Shown: positions 49,704 to 60,456 of the stretch, piece by piece
How positions within the stretch are numbered: position 1 is the first letter of the stretch
Layout: each line of letters opens with the position of its first letter
NCBI GenBank assembly: GCA_963692995.1
Contig: OY843611.1
Span: 682,001-746,000 of the forward strand
Reading direction: 5' to 3'
DNA: 64,000 nt
From: Bin87 sp963692995
GTDB lineage: Bacteria; Chloroflexota; Dehalococcoidia; Lucifugimonadales; UBA3495
Program-made: the position numbers and the translations under genes
The notes under the pieces: generated by a model
Told to the model about the DNA's origin: nothing
What the model saw: the letters and a program-made list of their open reading frames with translations, nothing else
Databases searched by the model: none

Positions 49704-50321
49704 ATGGTAGATGATTTGCTGGGCAGTTTGCTGCTATTCAAAATCGTTGCCACGATAGTCGCGGTAGTTGTTTATGTGCTGGTTCGGGTTATCCGCAATC
49801 GGGCAATTGATCGGATTGCCCGCGCGCGGCAATTTCACCCGTCGCGGGTTTTCATGGTCCGGCGAGCCCTGGGCATTGTGGGCTGGATAATCCTGCTGGG
49901 AGTGCTGACGATAATCTGGAGCATCGATTTTCGCAGTTTGGCGGTGGCCTCCGGGGCGATTCTGGCCGCCCTTGGCATCGCGTTTTTCGCCCAGTGGTCG
50001 ATACTGAGCAATGTCACCACCAGCATCATAATGTACTGGCGGTTCCCGATACACATCGGAGGTCGGGTAGGACTGCTCAGCGACCAATCCTTTTCCGGGA
50101 TTGTTACGGACCTCACCCCGTTTTTTATTGTGATCCGGGATGATGACGGAAATATTGTCACCGTACCCAATGTGCTGTCGTTGCAGCAGGCGTTCATCGT
50201 TTATAGTGACGGGGCGCCGGCGGAAGGTGAAGGGGAAAAGAAGCAAGGGAGTCAATCCGTTCCGGCCGCTGAACCGGCGGGATCCCTGGATGACACCGAA
50301 TCGGAGCCAAGGAGAACGTAG
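49704..50321 (+). CDS. mechanosensitive ion channel family protein (MscS-like)
   Basis: A 205-residue protein from ATG 49704. Three hydrophobic segments include LLLFKIVATIVAVVVYVLVRVI, VGWIILLGVLTIIW and the pore-type helix AVASGAILAALGIAFFAQWSILSNVTTS. The beta domain follows: IIMYWRFPIHIGGRV and FSGIVTDLTPFFIVIRDDDGNIVTVPN. The C-terminal alpha-beta domain of typical MscS is missing. A short disordered tail ends the protein. It would release osmolytes under hypo-osmotic stress, or serve an unknown role in this clade. Confidence 0.9.
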   Translation: MVDDLLGSLLLFKIVATIVAVVVYVLVRVIRNRAIDRIARARQFHPSRVFMVRRALGIVGWIILLGVLTIIWSIDFRSLAVASGAILAALGIAFFAQWSILSNVTTSIIMYWRFPIHIGGRVGLLSDQSFSGIVTDLTPFFIVIRDDDGNIVTVPNVLSLQQAFIVYSDGAPAEGEGEKKQGSQSVPAAEPAGSLDDTESEPRRT

Positions 50322-50323
50322 TT

Positions 50324-51133
50324 ATGTCCCAGCAGTTGGTTGATCTGATGGAAGCGGTGTGGCAGTCCATCGCCACGCTGTGCGCCGACTTTACCCCCGA
50401 ACAGTGGGCAACGCCTACGGAGTGCCCCGGCTGGTCGGTGCAGGACCAGGTGTCACACTTGGTGGGCAGCGAATGCCGGCTGCTGGGCCGGCCGGCGCCG
50501 GAGCATGAGCCGGCCGATACGTCCCACGTCCGCAACGAAACCGGACTGGGCAACGAGCGGCTGGTCGATTACCGACGACGATTCGGCGGCGCCGAAGTGC
50601 TGGGCGAGTTCAGCGAGATTGCCGGCGAGCGTTTGGCCGTATTGCGTGGGATGTCGGAGGCCGATTTTGCCGCCGAGACCGACAACCCTCTGGGCCGGGG
50701 GCCGTATAGCGACCTGCTGCGTATCCGTATCTACGACGCCTGGGTGCACGAGCAGGATATGCGCCGCGCGCTGGGCATCCCCGGCCACTTGAGCGGCCCG
50801 GTGGCCCAGCACGCCTACGGGCGCACCGAGATGGCCATGCCCTTCGTGGTGGGCCGCAAGGTTAGGCCGGATGACGGCACGACGGTGGTGTTCGAAATCA
50901 CCGGCGACGTGGGCGGAACCATCGCGCTGAATATGGACGGCGGACGGGCGCACCGGATGGACGCCGCGCCGGCATCGCCAACGGTGCGGCTGACCATGGA
51001 CTTGACGGCGTTCAACGCATTGGGAACCGGGCGCTGGACGGCGGAGCCGGCGTTGGCGGAGGGGTCGGTAGCCATTGCCGGCGACCGGGCGCTGGGCGAG
51101 CGGATTGTAGCGGAAATGAACTTTATGATCTAG
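50324..51133 (+). CDS. maleylpyruvate isomerase-like (DinB/MDMPI) family protein
   Basis: A 269-residue protein, start 2 bp after the previous stop, RBS AAGGAGAACG. The N-terminal DinB-like bundle has WATPTECPGWSVQDQVSHLVG and DAWVHEQDMRRALGIPG, where H48-type and the H-E-x-D residues could bind metal. The C-terminal ~90 residues look like SCP2. It resembles mycothiol-dependent maleylpyruvate isomerases and TIGR03083/03084 proteins. It could act on a ring-cleavage product from the dioxygenase pathway, but the thiol cofactor is unknown. Confidence 0.87.
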   Translation: MSQQLVDLMEAVWQSIATLCADFTPEQWATPTECPGWSVQDQVSHLVGSECRLLGRPAPEHEPADTSHVRNETGLGNERLVDYRRRFGGAEVLGEFSEIAGERLAVLRGMSEADFAAETDNPLGRGPYSDLLRIRIYDAWVHEQDMRRALGIPGHLSGPVAQHAYGRTEMAMPFVVGRKVRPDDGTTVVFEITGDVGGTIALNMDGGRAHRMDAAPASPTVRLTMDLTAFNALGTGRWTAEPALAEGSVAIAGDRALGERIVAEMNFMI

Positions 51134-51177
51134 GGCGGTTTGGCGTCCCCTGATACGGGCTGATACATTCCACCCGC

Positions 51178-51217
51178 TATAATGCCCCGTAGCTACTACC
51201 GAGGCGGCGGGGCCGCC
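51178..51217 (+). promoter_or_regulatory. TATAAT promoter element and GC hairpin in a leader
   Basis: TATAAT at 51178-51183 and a GGCGGC-GGG-GCCGCC hairpin at 51203-51217 lie before the LLM gene at 51245, which has AAGGAGG at 51231. The hairpin might modulate expression; no T-tract. Confidence 0.4.
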
Positions 51218-51244
51218 GTCATTTTAGGCTAAGGAGGTTCCACC

Positions 51245-52129
51245 ATGGAAATCGGCGTTTCGGTTCCCATTGTTGAAATTGGCGACGACTTTGGCGCGCT
51301 GCGCGATTACATCCAGGCTGCCGAGGATTTGGGGTATTCCCATGTCCGCATCTTGGACCACGTGCTGGGGGCGGTGCCGGAGCAGCACCCGGAAGTGCCG
51401 CAGTTCCCTTATACCCACGAGTCATACATCCACGAACCATTTACGCTGATGGCGTATCTGGCCGCCGTTACCAAGCGCATTGGGCTGACCACGGGCATCC
51501 TGATTTTGCCCCAGCGGCAGACGGCGCTGGTGGCCAAGCAGGCGGCGGAGGTTGACCTGCTCTCCGGCGGACGGTTGCGCCTGGGCATCGGCGTGGGCTG
51601 GAACTCGGTGGAATACGAGGCGCTGGGTGTGGACTTCGCCACCCGAGGCAGCCGCTGCGACGAGCAAATTGATGTGCTGCGCCAGCTGTGGACCGAGGAT
51701 GTTATCGACTTCCACGGCAAGTACCACGACATCACCCACGCCGGCATCAACCCGCGGCCGGTGCAGCGGCCCATTCCCATCTGGATTGGGGCGGGACGGG
51801 GCAATGCGCCGACGCCGCCCCATGCCGCCATCCGCCGCATCGGGCGGCTGGCCGACGGCTATTTCCCCATGTTCGCTCCCGACGCCGGCGGGCAGGCCAT
51901 CCTGGGCCGCATCCGCGCCCAGGCCGAGGCTGCCGGTCGGGACCCTTCGGAAGTGGGCTTTGAGGGACGCATTACCATCACCGCCGACAACAATCCCGAG
52001 GACTGGCTCACCGAGCTGAAGTCGTGGGAGGAAATTGGCGCGACGCACCTGGCCGCCGGGCTGCGCGGGGCGACCTCCCCGGACGCGCATATCGACGCTA
52101 TTCGCCGGCTAAAGGATGCCATGGGGTGA
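51245..52129 (+). CDS. LLM-class F420-dependent oxidoreductase (TIGR03619-like)
   Basis: A 294-residue luciferase-like protein with RBS AAGGAGG 7 bases before the ATG. Signature: SVPIVEIGDDFGALRDYIQAAEDLGYSHVRILDHVLG, TTGILILPQRQTALVAKQAAEVDLLSGGRLRLGIGVGWN, QLWTEDVIDFHGKYHDI, and RPIPIWIGAGRG. Typical of F420-dependent enzymes of Actinobacteria and Chloroflexota, acting on unknown substrates. Monocistronic, followed by a decayed repeat cluster. Confidence 0.93.
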   Translation: MEIGVSVPIVEIGDDFGALRDYIQAAEDLGYSHVRILDHVLGAVPEQHPEVPQFPYTHESYIHEPFTLMAYLAAVTKRIGLTTGILILPQRQTALVAKQAAEVDLLSGGRLRLGIGVGWNSVEYEALGVDFATRGSRCDEQIDVLRQLWTEDVIDFHGKYHDITHAGINPRPVQRPIPIWIGAGRGNAPTPPHAAIRRIGRLADGYFPMFAPDAGGQAILGRIRAQAEAAGRDPSEVGFEGRITITADNNPEDWLTELKSWEEIGATHLAAGLRGATSPDAHIDAIRRLKDAMG

Positions 52130-52135
52130 CTGCTG

Positions 52136-52225
52136 GATTCCCGCGAAAGCGGGAATGACGAAGGGAGCGGGAATGACGGGAGCGGAGCGGGAATTACGAG
52201 TGGCGTGGAGCGGGAATGACGGGGC
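52136..52225. repeat. decayed tandem GTCATTCC-family repeat
   Basis: A palindrome TTCCCGCGAAAGCGGGAA at 52138 is followed by several partial copies of GGAGCGGGAATGACG. It fills the gap between the convergent LLM and ftsK genes. Confidence 0.75.
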
Positions 52226-52231
52226 GAGCGG

Positions 52232-54424
52232 TCAGCCGCCGATGACCAGGCCCTCGCCCCGTAGTTCCTCGATTAGTTCATCGGCCAGGGATTTGCGGAT
52301 TTTGAAGCGTCGTTCCAGCATGGGCGAGGTCAGGCGTGGGTTGCGTAGAGCCAAGTCGCGGGCCTGCTCCAGGATGTCGCCCTGGTAGTGGTCGTCGGGG
52401 TGGTCCGTATCTTCTGAGTCAAAGGGGGCGTCGTCGTTAGGCTCATCGAGGTCGATGGGCGGCAGTGGCGGCCCGATCTGGTTGCGCCAGAAGTCAACCA
52501 GACGATCCATTTCGTCGTCATAGACTAGGGTACCCTGGCCTCGCCGGGCTTTGGGGAAGTCGTTGTTCAGGAGGAGCAGGTCGCCCTTGCCCATCAGGAT
52601 CTCAGCGCCGGCGCCGTCCAGGATCACCCTGGAATCCACCTGGGAGGCGACGGCGAAAGCGACACGGGCCGGCACGTTGGCCTTGAGCAGGCCGGTGACG
52701 ACCTTGACGGACGGACGCTGGGTGGCCAGCACCATATGGATGCCGGCGGCGCGGCCCAACTGAGCCAGACGTACCAACTGCTGCTCCACTTCCAGGCCGC
52801 CGGTCATCATCAGGTCGGCCAGTTCGTCCACAATCAGCACCAGGAAGGGCATCGGTTCGGCGGCTTTGGCGTTGTAGCCGGCGATGTTGCGGACGCCGGT
52901 TTCCTCCATGAGCTTGTAGCGGCGGGTCATCTCGTTGATGAGGCCGCGCAGGGCCGGCTGCACCTCGTCGGGTTCAACGATGACGGGCGTCACCAGGTGG
53001 GGAATGCCGTTGAAGGGCGTCAGCTCCACGCGCTTGGGGTCAACCATGATCATGCGCAGCTCGTCGGGCGGGCGAGTCATCAACAGGGAAGCGACCAGTG
53101 AGTTGATGCAGACGCTTTTGCCGGACCCGGTGGCGCCGGCGATGAGCAGGTGGGGCATGGCGGCCAGGTCCAGCGCCAGGGACTGTCCGCCGGCGTCCTG
53201 GCCGAGGGCAAAGGCGAGGCCTCCCTTTTGAACGATTTTACTGAACTCCGGTTCCGCGATTATGGAGCGCATTAGCACCTTGCCGGGTGATGGGTTGGGC
53301 ACTTCCAGCCCGACCAGGCCCTCGCCGGGTTCCGGGGTCTCGATGATGCGGATGTACGGGCTTTTCAGGGCCAATGCCAGGTCTTTCTGCCGCTTGGCGA
53401 TGTCTCCGACGCGGACTCGGCTGGGGCGCTGTTTGGCCGGCTCACCATTTTTGTCCAACCGGGGCGGGACGTAGCCGGGCACCAGGCCGAACCGAATGAC
53501 TCGGGGGCCGGCCTTGACGTCCTCAACATTGACATAGACGCCGTGCTCGGCCAGAGCGTCCTTGATCTCCTCGGACATGGCGGTGTTGGCGGAACTATCA
53601 ATCCGGTGTGGTTCGGGCGGGGCCAGGGTCTCCAGGGGCGGCAGCTGCCAGCCGCCTCTAGAGCGGGATACCTTGGGCATTGGCGCAGGGTCGGGCCTGG
53701 GAGACGCCGGTGGTTCCGCGACATCCGCAACATCGGCGACATCCGCGACCGGGGCCTGGGATTTGCGCGGTTTCGCCGGGACCGCGTCCGCGTCATCCCG
53801 GCGGCGGGCGCCCACCAGGGAACCGACGCCACGCTTGATGATCAGCGCCGCCGCCGCGAACCACCGGGCCAATTGGCGCATTACGAGGCCCAGGAAGATC
53901 AGCGCGTTGCAGGCGGCGATGGCCGCGTAGCGTAATCCCCGAGCGTAGCCACGGGCCGCTCCGGGGATAACCAGCAGGCTCATCAGGACCAGGGCGGCCA
54001 GCAGTTCCACGACGGCCAGGGCCGGGCTGCCGGAGGTGATGCGGTATCCCCATTCCCCGGCTAATCCGTAAGAGTAGAAAACGCCGCTCTGCCCCTGCGC
54101 CAGGGACAGCGCGATGACGGCCATTGCCGCGGCAATGGCGCCCACCAGCCACCACCGCCAACGGCGTACGAGGAGGGAAGGCCGGCTGAACGAGAGAAAA
54201 AATGTGACCGCGACGAACGCCCCAACCGGCGCCCACCCGATGCCGAGGCTGGATACCGCCCAATCCCGGGCTGACGGTATCATCAGAAATGCGAGGCCGC
54301 CGGCCACGCCAGCCAGGAAAAGGATGCCGACGGAGATTCCGGCGCGGAACCGGTTCGTCCGGTCGAAGGCGCGCCGGAATTCGGACGATGAGCCGGAGTC
54401 GCCGGTAAAGGTAACCGCAGACAT
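52232..54424 (-). CDS. ftsK: DNA translocase FtsK/SpoIIIE
   Basis: A 730-residue FtsK. ATG 54424 has AGGAGACTTGCC before it. The N-terminus has at least four TM helices (residues 20-180). A proline-rich linker follows, then the motor domain with MPHLLIAGATGSGKSVCIN (Walker A, Lys436) and LVLIVDELADLMM (Walker B). FtsK alpha-beta core, then the gamma winged helix LARLNPRLTSPMLERRFKIRKSLADELI-type sequence at the C-terminus. It segregates chromosome ends at the division septum. The motor is followed by an acidic linker (DEPNDDAPFDSEDTDHPDD). Confidence 0.97.
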   Translation of the reverse strand: MSAVTFTGDSGSSSEFRRAFDRTNRFRAGISVGILFLAGVAGGLAFLMIPSARDWAVSSLGIGWAPVGAFVAVTFFLSFSRPSLLVRRWRWWLVGAIAAAMAVIALSLAQGQSGVFYSYGLAGEWGYRITSGSPALAVVELLAALVLMSLLVIPGAARGYARGLRYAAIAACNALIFLGLVMRQLARWFAAAALIIKRGVGSLVGARRRDDADAVPAKPRKSQAPVADVADVADVAEPPASPRPDPAPMPKVSRSRGGWQLPPLETLAPPEPHRIDSSANTAMSEEIKDALAEHGVYVNVEDVKAGPRVIRFGLVPGYVPPRLDKNGEPAKQRPSRVRVGDIAKRQKDLALALKSPYIRIIETPEPGEGLVGLEVPNPSPGKVLMRSIIAEPEFSKIVQKGGLAFALGQDAGGQSLALDLAAMPHLLIAGATGSGKSVCINSLVASLLMTRPPDELRMIMVDPKRVELTPFNGIPHLVTPVIVEPDEVQPALRGLINEMTRRYKLMEETGVRNIAGYNAKAAEPMPFLVLIVDELADLMMTGGLEVEQQLVRLAQLGRAAGIHMVLATQRPSVKVVTGLLKANVPARVAFAVASQVDSRVILDGAGAEILMGKGDLLLLNNDFPKARRGQGTLVYDDEMDRLVDFWRNQIGPPLPPIDLDEPNDDAPFDSEDTDHPDDHYQGDILEQARDLALRNPRLTSPMLERRFKIRKSLADELIEELRGEGLVIGG

Positions 54425-54531
54425 GGCAAGTCTCCTATGCCCAGGAATGCCAACACGGCAGATAGCAGAACCGCCGCGGTGCGGCGGCGGGGGGAATATA
54501 ATCAGCGCTTCTGCAATCGGTCGGCGGGCCG

Positions 54532-56214
<1,683 letters not shown>

Positions 56215-56225
56215 GAGCGAAGTGG

Positions 56226-56960
56226 TCAGAAGAGGCGCTGCTGGCCGGGCGGTGGTTGCGGCGGAGACGCGGGAGGGGTACCGGGCGCAGTTTCCGAAGC
56301 ATCTGGGGCGGGAAGTTCCCAAAAGGAGGGAGCTTCCGCTGGCGGTTGGGGTTCATACGTCGCTGGCGCATCGGCTATCGCGCCAGCCGGGGAAGGCGGA
56401 TCGGCCTGGATACGCAGCACGTCCAGAAGGCCGGGTATCTTGGCGAAGTCCTCCTCGATGCCGGCGCGCATTTCCTGGCGGCGGAGACCGGCGGCGGGAT
56501 GCATTATCGGGAAAACGCGGCGTCGGCCCACGGAGTGCAAGCGTCCCCGAACCCGGCTAATGGCCTGACCGGGTACAAACCTGGCCGTGGAAAATCGGCC
56601 CAGGGTCACGATGAGCAGGGGATCAATGAGTTCAATCTGGCGGTCCAAGTATTTGCTACAGGCGGAGATTTCGGCCGGGGTCGGGTCGCGGTTCTCCGGG
56701 GGACGGCACTTGACCATATTGGCGATAAAGACCTGCTCGCGGGTCATGCCGATAGACTGTAGCAGGTCTTCGAGGAAGTTGCCGGCGGCCCCCACGAAGG
56801 GACGACCCTGCCGGTCTTCGTGGAAACCGGGGCCCTCACCAATGAAGAGTATCTCGGCGTCGGAAGGCCCTTCGCCGGGAACGGCGCAAGTGCGCCCGGT
56901 ATGGAGCGGGCAGTCGGCGCAGGCGCTCACCCGGCGGGCCAGGTCGGCGAGAGTATCCAT
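56226..56960 (-). CDS. family 4 uracil-DNA glycosylase
   Basis: A 244-residue type 4 UDG. ATG 56960. [4Fe-4S] ligands C14, C17, C85, C101 (VSACADCPLH, NMVKCRPPENRDPTPAEISAC). The motif GEGPGFHEDRQGRPFVGAAG is the active-site loop, and IMHPAA near 155 the second motif. The C-terminal ~70 residues are proline-rich and end GQQRLF, resembling the beta-clamp-binding pentapeptide Q-x-x-L-F. This tail would let the enzyme ride on the sliding clamp. Removes uracil from DNA. Fifty bp from acpP. Confidence 0.93.
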   Translation of the reverse strand: MDTLADLARRVSACADCPLHTGRTCAVPGEGPSDAEILFIGEGPGFHEDRQGRPFVGAAGNFLEDLLQSIGMTREQVFIANMVKCRPPENRDPTPAEISACSKYLDRQIELIDPLLIVTLGRFSTARFVPGQAISRVRGRLHSVGRRRVFPIMHPAAGLRRQEMRAGIEEDFAKIPGLLDVLRIQADPPSPAGAIADAPATYEPQPPAEAPSFWELPAPDASETAPGTPPASPPQPPPGQQRLF

Positions 56961-57009
56961 GGTCAAGCAGTATTCGGACGTAGGGGGGCGCACGAGAATT
57001 GGATGTATC

Positions 57010-57270
57010 TTAGGCGTCGGCTACGCCCTTGTCCTGGAGGTATTTTACCGCATCGGCGATGGTGTGGATTTCGCCGGCGTCTTCGTCAGGTATCTCGATG
57101 GTGTTGTCGTCGGTGCTGAACTCCTCCTCGAACGCCATAATGAGTTCCACCAGGTCCAGGGAATCGGCGCCCAGGTCATCCTGGAAGGAAGAGTCTTCGT
57201 TGACTTCGTCGGCATCTACGCCGAGTTTGTCCACTACGATATCGGTAATGCGTTCAAGGACGGTACTCAC
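57010..57270 (-). CDS. acpP: acyl carrier protein
   Basis: An 86-residue ACP. The phosphopantetheine Ser37 is in GADSLDLVELIMAFEEEF. Acidic helices throughout. The N-terminus STVLERITDIVVDKLGVDADEV is standard. It carries acyl chains for fatty-acid synthesis in the cytoplasm. Located between nusB and UDG, and near fabD, but fabH, fabG and fabF are not in the window. Confidence 0.97.
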   Translation of the reverse strand: MSTVLERITDIVVDKLGVDADEVNEDSSFQDDLGADSLDLVELIMAFEEEFSTDDNTIEIPDEDAGEIHTIADAVKYLQDKGVADA

Positions 57271-57338
57271 AGGTTCATCTCCGTGAAAAGGCGGCTTGGA
57301 ACAGCCTTGGTTTTACAGTGTAGATGGTGGCGACGGCT

Positions 57339-57806
57339 TTAGCCAGCGTCGTTATCCGATGATTTGGGCAAATCATTCAACACCGAACCGAGGACACCGT
57401 TGACGAAACGGGCGCTGCTGCCGCTGCCGAACATTGAGGCTAGTTCGACGGCTTCGTTGACCACGACATTGCGCGGCAGTTGCTCCCGATAGTTCAGCTC
57501 ATAGATTGCCACACGCAATATGTTGCGGTCAACGACGGCCAGCAGATTCACGGGCAGGGCCGGGGCATACCGTTGTATGAAGTTGTCCAGGTTGCTGGCA
57601 TCGGCGGCGATGGCGGTGATCATGTCGGCAGCGGTGCGGCGGGCCGATTGCTCCGCGGGAAACTCATCGCAAAGCCAGTCAAGAAAATCGTCGGTTTCAC
57701 CGGAACCGTGTATGTCACGAGCGTAGAGATATTGCAGGGTCAGAATGCGGGCCTGCCGGCCCACCGGGGTTTTGCGTCGGCTGCGATTGCGAGGTCGGGC
57801 AGCCAT
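57339..57806 (-). CDS. nusB: transcription antitermination factor NusB
   Basis: A 155-residue NusB from ATG 57806 (MAARPRNRSRRKTPVG). ARILTLQYLYARDIHG is the N-terminal helix motif. NLLAVVDRNILRVAIYELNYREQLPRNVVVNEAVELASMFGSGSSARFVNGVLGSVL is the canonical C-terminus. It binds boxA RNA with NusE to prevent termination in rRNA operons. The N-terminal 15 residues are unusually basic. Between fabD and acpP. Confidence 0.96.
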   Translation of the reverse strand: MAARPRNRSRRKTPVGRQARILTLQYLYARDIHGSGETDDFLDWLCDEFPAEQSARRTAADMITAIAADASNLDNFIQRYAPALPVNLLAVVDRNILRVAIYELNYREQLPRNVVVNEAVELASMFGSGSSARFVNGVLGSVLNDLPKSSDNDAG

Positions 57807-57884
57807 ATCGCAGTGTCGCCGGATGAGGATACAGCGTGAACCGGCGTTAGCGCCGTGGCGCCGATACACCGGAACAGGCGGGGA

Positions 57885-58835
57885 TTACGATGCGTCGGCG
57901 GCCCCTTTGCGGATGGTTTGCGGATCGGACAGGGTCATGGCTTCGACGCTGGGGTCGATGCGACGGACCAGGCCGGACAGGACGCGGGCCGGTCCGAATT
58001 CGACGAAACGGTTCACGCCGGCGTCAACCATGAAGCGCACGGAATGTTTCCACATTACGCAGTTGCAGAGGCCGGTGAGAAGTTCTTGCCGAGCCTGTTC
58101 GGAGTTGACGATGGCAGTACCCGTGGAGTTGGCGATCACCGGGAAGGTCGGGTCCTGTAGCGCGATGCTGTCAATGGCATCGCGCAGCCCCTCCTGCGCC
58201 AGCGCCATCAGGCGAGAGTGGAACGCGCCGCTGACGGCCAGGGGAACGACCTTTTTCGCGCCCCGGGCGGAGGCCAGATCCATAGCGCGGGCCAGGGCCA
58301 TCTTGTCGCCGCTGACCACGATCTGATCGTCGGAGTTGATGTTGGCCATTTCAACGCCGGCGTCCTGGGCCACCTGGGCCACGGTGTACTCGTCCAGACC
58401 GATAATGGCGGCCATGGAGCCGGGGCGGGCTTCGGAGGCTTCGTGCATCAAACGTCCGCGCTCGCGGACGAGACGGATACCATCCCGGAACTCCATGACG
58501 CCGCCAACCACCATGGAGGTGTATTCGCCGAGGCTGTGGCCGGCTACGGCGGTGGGCCGAGGCGCCTGGTTGCCCAGGAATTCCTCCCACGCTCGCCAGA
58601 TGGCAATGCTGACGGCCATGATGGCCGGCTGGGCGTGGGCGGTGTCCATGAGTTCGTTGGCCGGGCCTTCGAACATGAGCCGGGAAAGGTTGATGCCGAG
58701 GCTGTCGTCCGCCTCCGCGAACACGTCGCGGGCGGCCGGGGAAGCTTCGTGAAGGTCCCAACCCATCCCCACCTTCTGGGCGCCCTGGCCAGGGAAGATG
58801 TACGAATACACGGGAGCTCTTGCGATGTCAGGCAT
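57885..58835 (-). CDS. fabD: malonyl-CoA:ACP transacylase
   Basis: A 316-residue FabD from ATG 58835; GTG 58841 is also possible. YIFPGQGAQKVGMG carries the oxyanion Gln; catalytic Ser101 is in VAGHSLGEYTSM, His in VSGAFHSRLMALA. It loads malonyl onto ACP. Next to acpP (with nusB between) and downstream of rpmF. The usual FAS gene order yceD-rpmF-plsX-fabH-fabD is shortened here. Confidence 0.97.
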   Translation of the reverse strand: MPDIARAPVYSYIFPGQGAQKVGMGWDLHEASPAARDVFAEADDSLGINLSRLMFEGPANELMDTAHAQPAIMAVSIAIWRAWEEFLGNQAPRPTAVAGHSLGEYTSMVVGGVMEFRDGIRLVRERGRLMHEASEARPGSMAAIIGLDEYTVAQVAQDAGVEMANINSDDQIVVSGDKMALARAMDLASARGAKKVVPLAVSGAFHSRLMALAQEGLRDAIDSIALQDPTFPVIANSTGTAIVNSEQARQELLTGLCNCVMWKHSVRFMVDAGVNRFVEFGPARVLSGLVRRIDPSVEAMTLSDPQTIRKGAADAS

Positions 58836-58925
58836 ACTCACCGCTCTCTTGGCAACATTGCCATAGCTGGGTGTCGGGGGTTAGTGGCCGGGCAGGGAGG
58901 GATTCCCCGAAAAATTTTGTAGCCG

Positions 58926-59105
58926 TCATACGGCGACGGCACGGCCACGGTAGTATCCGCATTCCGGGCAGGCCGCGTGGGGTAGCTTGGCGGCCCGGCA
59001 GCGCGGACAGCGCGCCGGGTGCATCGTCCGCAGCCGGTAGGCGGGAGACGACAGGCGGCGTCCCTTGCGGGCTCGGGTCAATTTCTTGTTTGGCAGTGCG
59101 CCCAT
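58926..59105 (-). CDS. rpmF: 50S ribosomal protein L32
   Basis: A 59-residue L32, ATG 59105 (MGALPNKKLTRARKGRRLSS). The zinc ribbon C-x2-C...C-x2-C is present: CPRCRAAKLPHAACPECGYY. Zn-binding (C+) form. It follows yceD by 78 bp, the usual bacterial neighbourhood, and precedes fabD. Confidence 0.96.
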   Translation of the reverse strand: MGALPNKKLTRARKGRRLSSPAYRLRTMHPARCPRCRAAKLPHAACPECGYYRGRAVAV

Positions 59106-59183
59106 TTTCAGTACCATCGCCGCCGCGTGGAACCTGTCCAGGTAGTTCACCGGGCAGGTGGCCGTGGGCCGGCGTCCGTTGTT

Positions 59184-59705
59184 TCAGGTTTGGGGTTCAG
59201 TCATCAGTGAGCGTAGGGCAGCCCACCTAGGGTCAATATCCAGGGCGTAGCATTCGCATTCGGCGACGTTGCGGTCCATGCCGCAACGGTCGCAAATGCC
59301 GATGCAGTCGGTTTTGCAAAGAGGTTTCATTGGCAGTACGGCGAGGGCGGACTGGCGGGTCGCCTCGGCCAGATCCAGGATGTGATTCGCGCTAATGTAA
59401 AGGCCCTCCCAGTCGTCGGGAGGGAACGTCCGTCGGCCCGTTCTGACATCAACCTCGGGGAAATATTCTTCGTCCACTTCCAGCTTCAAAATCCGGTGGA
59501 AATCGGCAAGGCATCGGCTACAGTCTTGAAAAACGCCTACTGTCAGTTCGGCCTGGACCCAGATACCCTGATGGGTACGAATGAATTTTACATCGCCGGT
59601 GGCCTGATCCACCAATTGTTCAGCGTTGTTCACAGGCTCCGAAATGCTGAACTGGCGTTGGGAGCCGGTGGGTTCTTTCAGCAACTGCGACACATTGTAC
59701 TTCAT
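59184..59705 (-). CDS. yceD: YceD/DUF177 family protein
   Basis: A 173-residue protein with the DUF177 zinc-like motif at the C-terminus (CKTDCIGICDRCGMDRNVAEC) and CSRCLADF earlier. The family sits before rpmF in most bacteria and is linked to 23S rRNA accumulation/ribosome large-subunit assembly. RBS unclear; start ATG 59705 (MKYNVSQLL). A 172-bp gap with no recognised element separates it from the mutase subunit gene. Confidence 0.9.
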   Translation of the reverse strand: MKYNVSQLLKEPTGSQRQFSISEPVNNAEQLVDQATGDVKFIRTHQGIWVQAELTVGVFQDCSRCLADFHRILKLEVDEEYFPEVDVRTGRRTFPPDDWEGLYISANHILDLAEATRQSALAVLPMKPLCKTDCIGICDRCGMDRNVAECECYALDIDPRWAALRSLMTEPQT

Positions 59706-59877
59706 GGCTGAAATCGCCCTCAGCGACGGGAAATGACCGATTTGCGCGGTGATTATAGTCTTGGGTCAAGCCAACCGCAAGGCGCGGCTGCGCAGTTTTC
59801 AGCGATTTTATAACTGCCGTTCCAGAAAATCCGGGTTCCGGCGATGCGGGACGGATGGGCCGAGGAGTCAGTGAAAT

Positions 59878-60294
59878 CTAACCGTCCGACACGTTCGTAT
59901 TGATGTATTCAATAATATCATTGGTGGAAGTTCCGGGGCCGAAAACGGCCGATACGCCCATGGTTGCCAGGGGTTCCCGGTCTTCCTCGGGGACGATGCC
60001 GCCCAAGACGACCAGCACATCATCCATGCCCTGTTCGCCCAGCAGCCGCATTATTTCCGGCATGAGTTCCATATGCGCTCCGGAGAGGATGCTCAGGCCC
60101 AGTACGGCTACGTCTTCCTGTGCGGCCGCCTGAACCACCATCCGGGGCGTTTGGCGAATTCCCGTGTAGATGACCTCCATGCCGGCGTCGCGCAGGGCGC
60201 GGGCGATAACCTTGGCGCCCCGGTCATGGCCATCCAATCCCGGTTTGGCGACCAGAACGCGGATGGGGTTAGCGTGCTCAGTGGTCATTAGCAT
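59878..60294 (-). CDS. cobalamin-binding subunit of methylmalonyl-CoA mutase type
   Basis: A 138-residue B12-binding domain protein. VLVAKPGLDGHDRGAKVIARALRD has the D-x-H-x2-G cobalamin-ligand motif (D21, H23, G26); SILSGAHMELMPEIM and VLGGIVPEEDREPLATMGVSAVFGPGT finish the family pattern. It works with a separate catalytic subunit (not in the window) to interconvert methylmalonyl-CoA and succinyl-CoA, or a related acyl-CoA. ATG 60294 or 60288, RBS GGAGC. The corrin operon at 22571-30605 could supply the cofactor. Confidence 0.95.
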   Translation of the reverse strand: MLMTTEHANPIRVLVAKPGLDGHDRGAKVIARALRDAGMEVIYTGIRQTPRMVVQAAAQEDVAVLGLSILSGAHMELMPEIMRLLGEQGMDDVLVVLGGIVPEEDREPLATMGVSAVFGPGTSTNDIIEYINTNVSDG

Positions 60295-60403
60295 TGCTCC
60301 GGACGAGCAGGGATAGGCGAGGATTGACGGTGAATATTTTCGCAGATGGCCGGGGCGGGCGCAACGTTATGATACCCGTCTGGCGCTGTGCAAAGCCCGC
60401 AGC

Positions 60404-60431
60404 CGTCATTCCGGCGGAAGCCGGAATGACG
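60404..60431. repeat. GTCATTCC-family palindrome
   Basis: Perfect arms CGTCATTCCGGC/GCCGGAATGACG around GGAA. It lies between the mutase subunit start and the LLM gene end, 3' of the LLM gene. Confidence 0.8.
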
Positions 60432-60456
60432 GGCGTGGTGAGATTGTCTGGATGTC

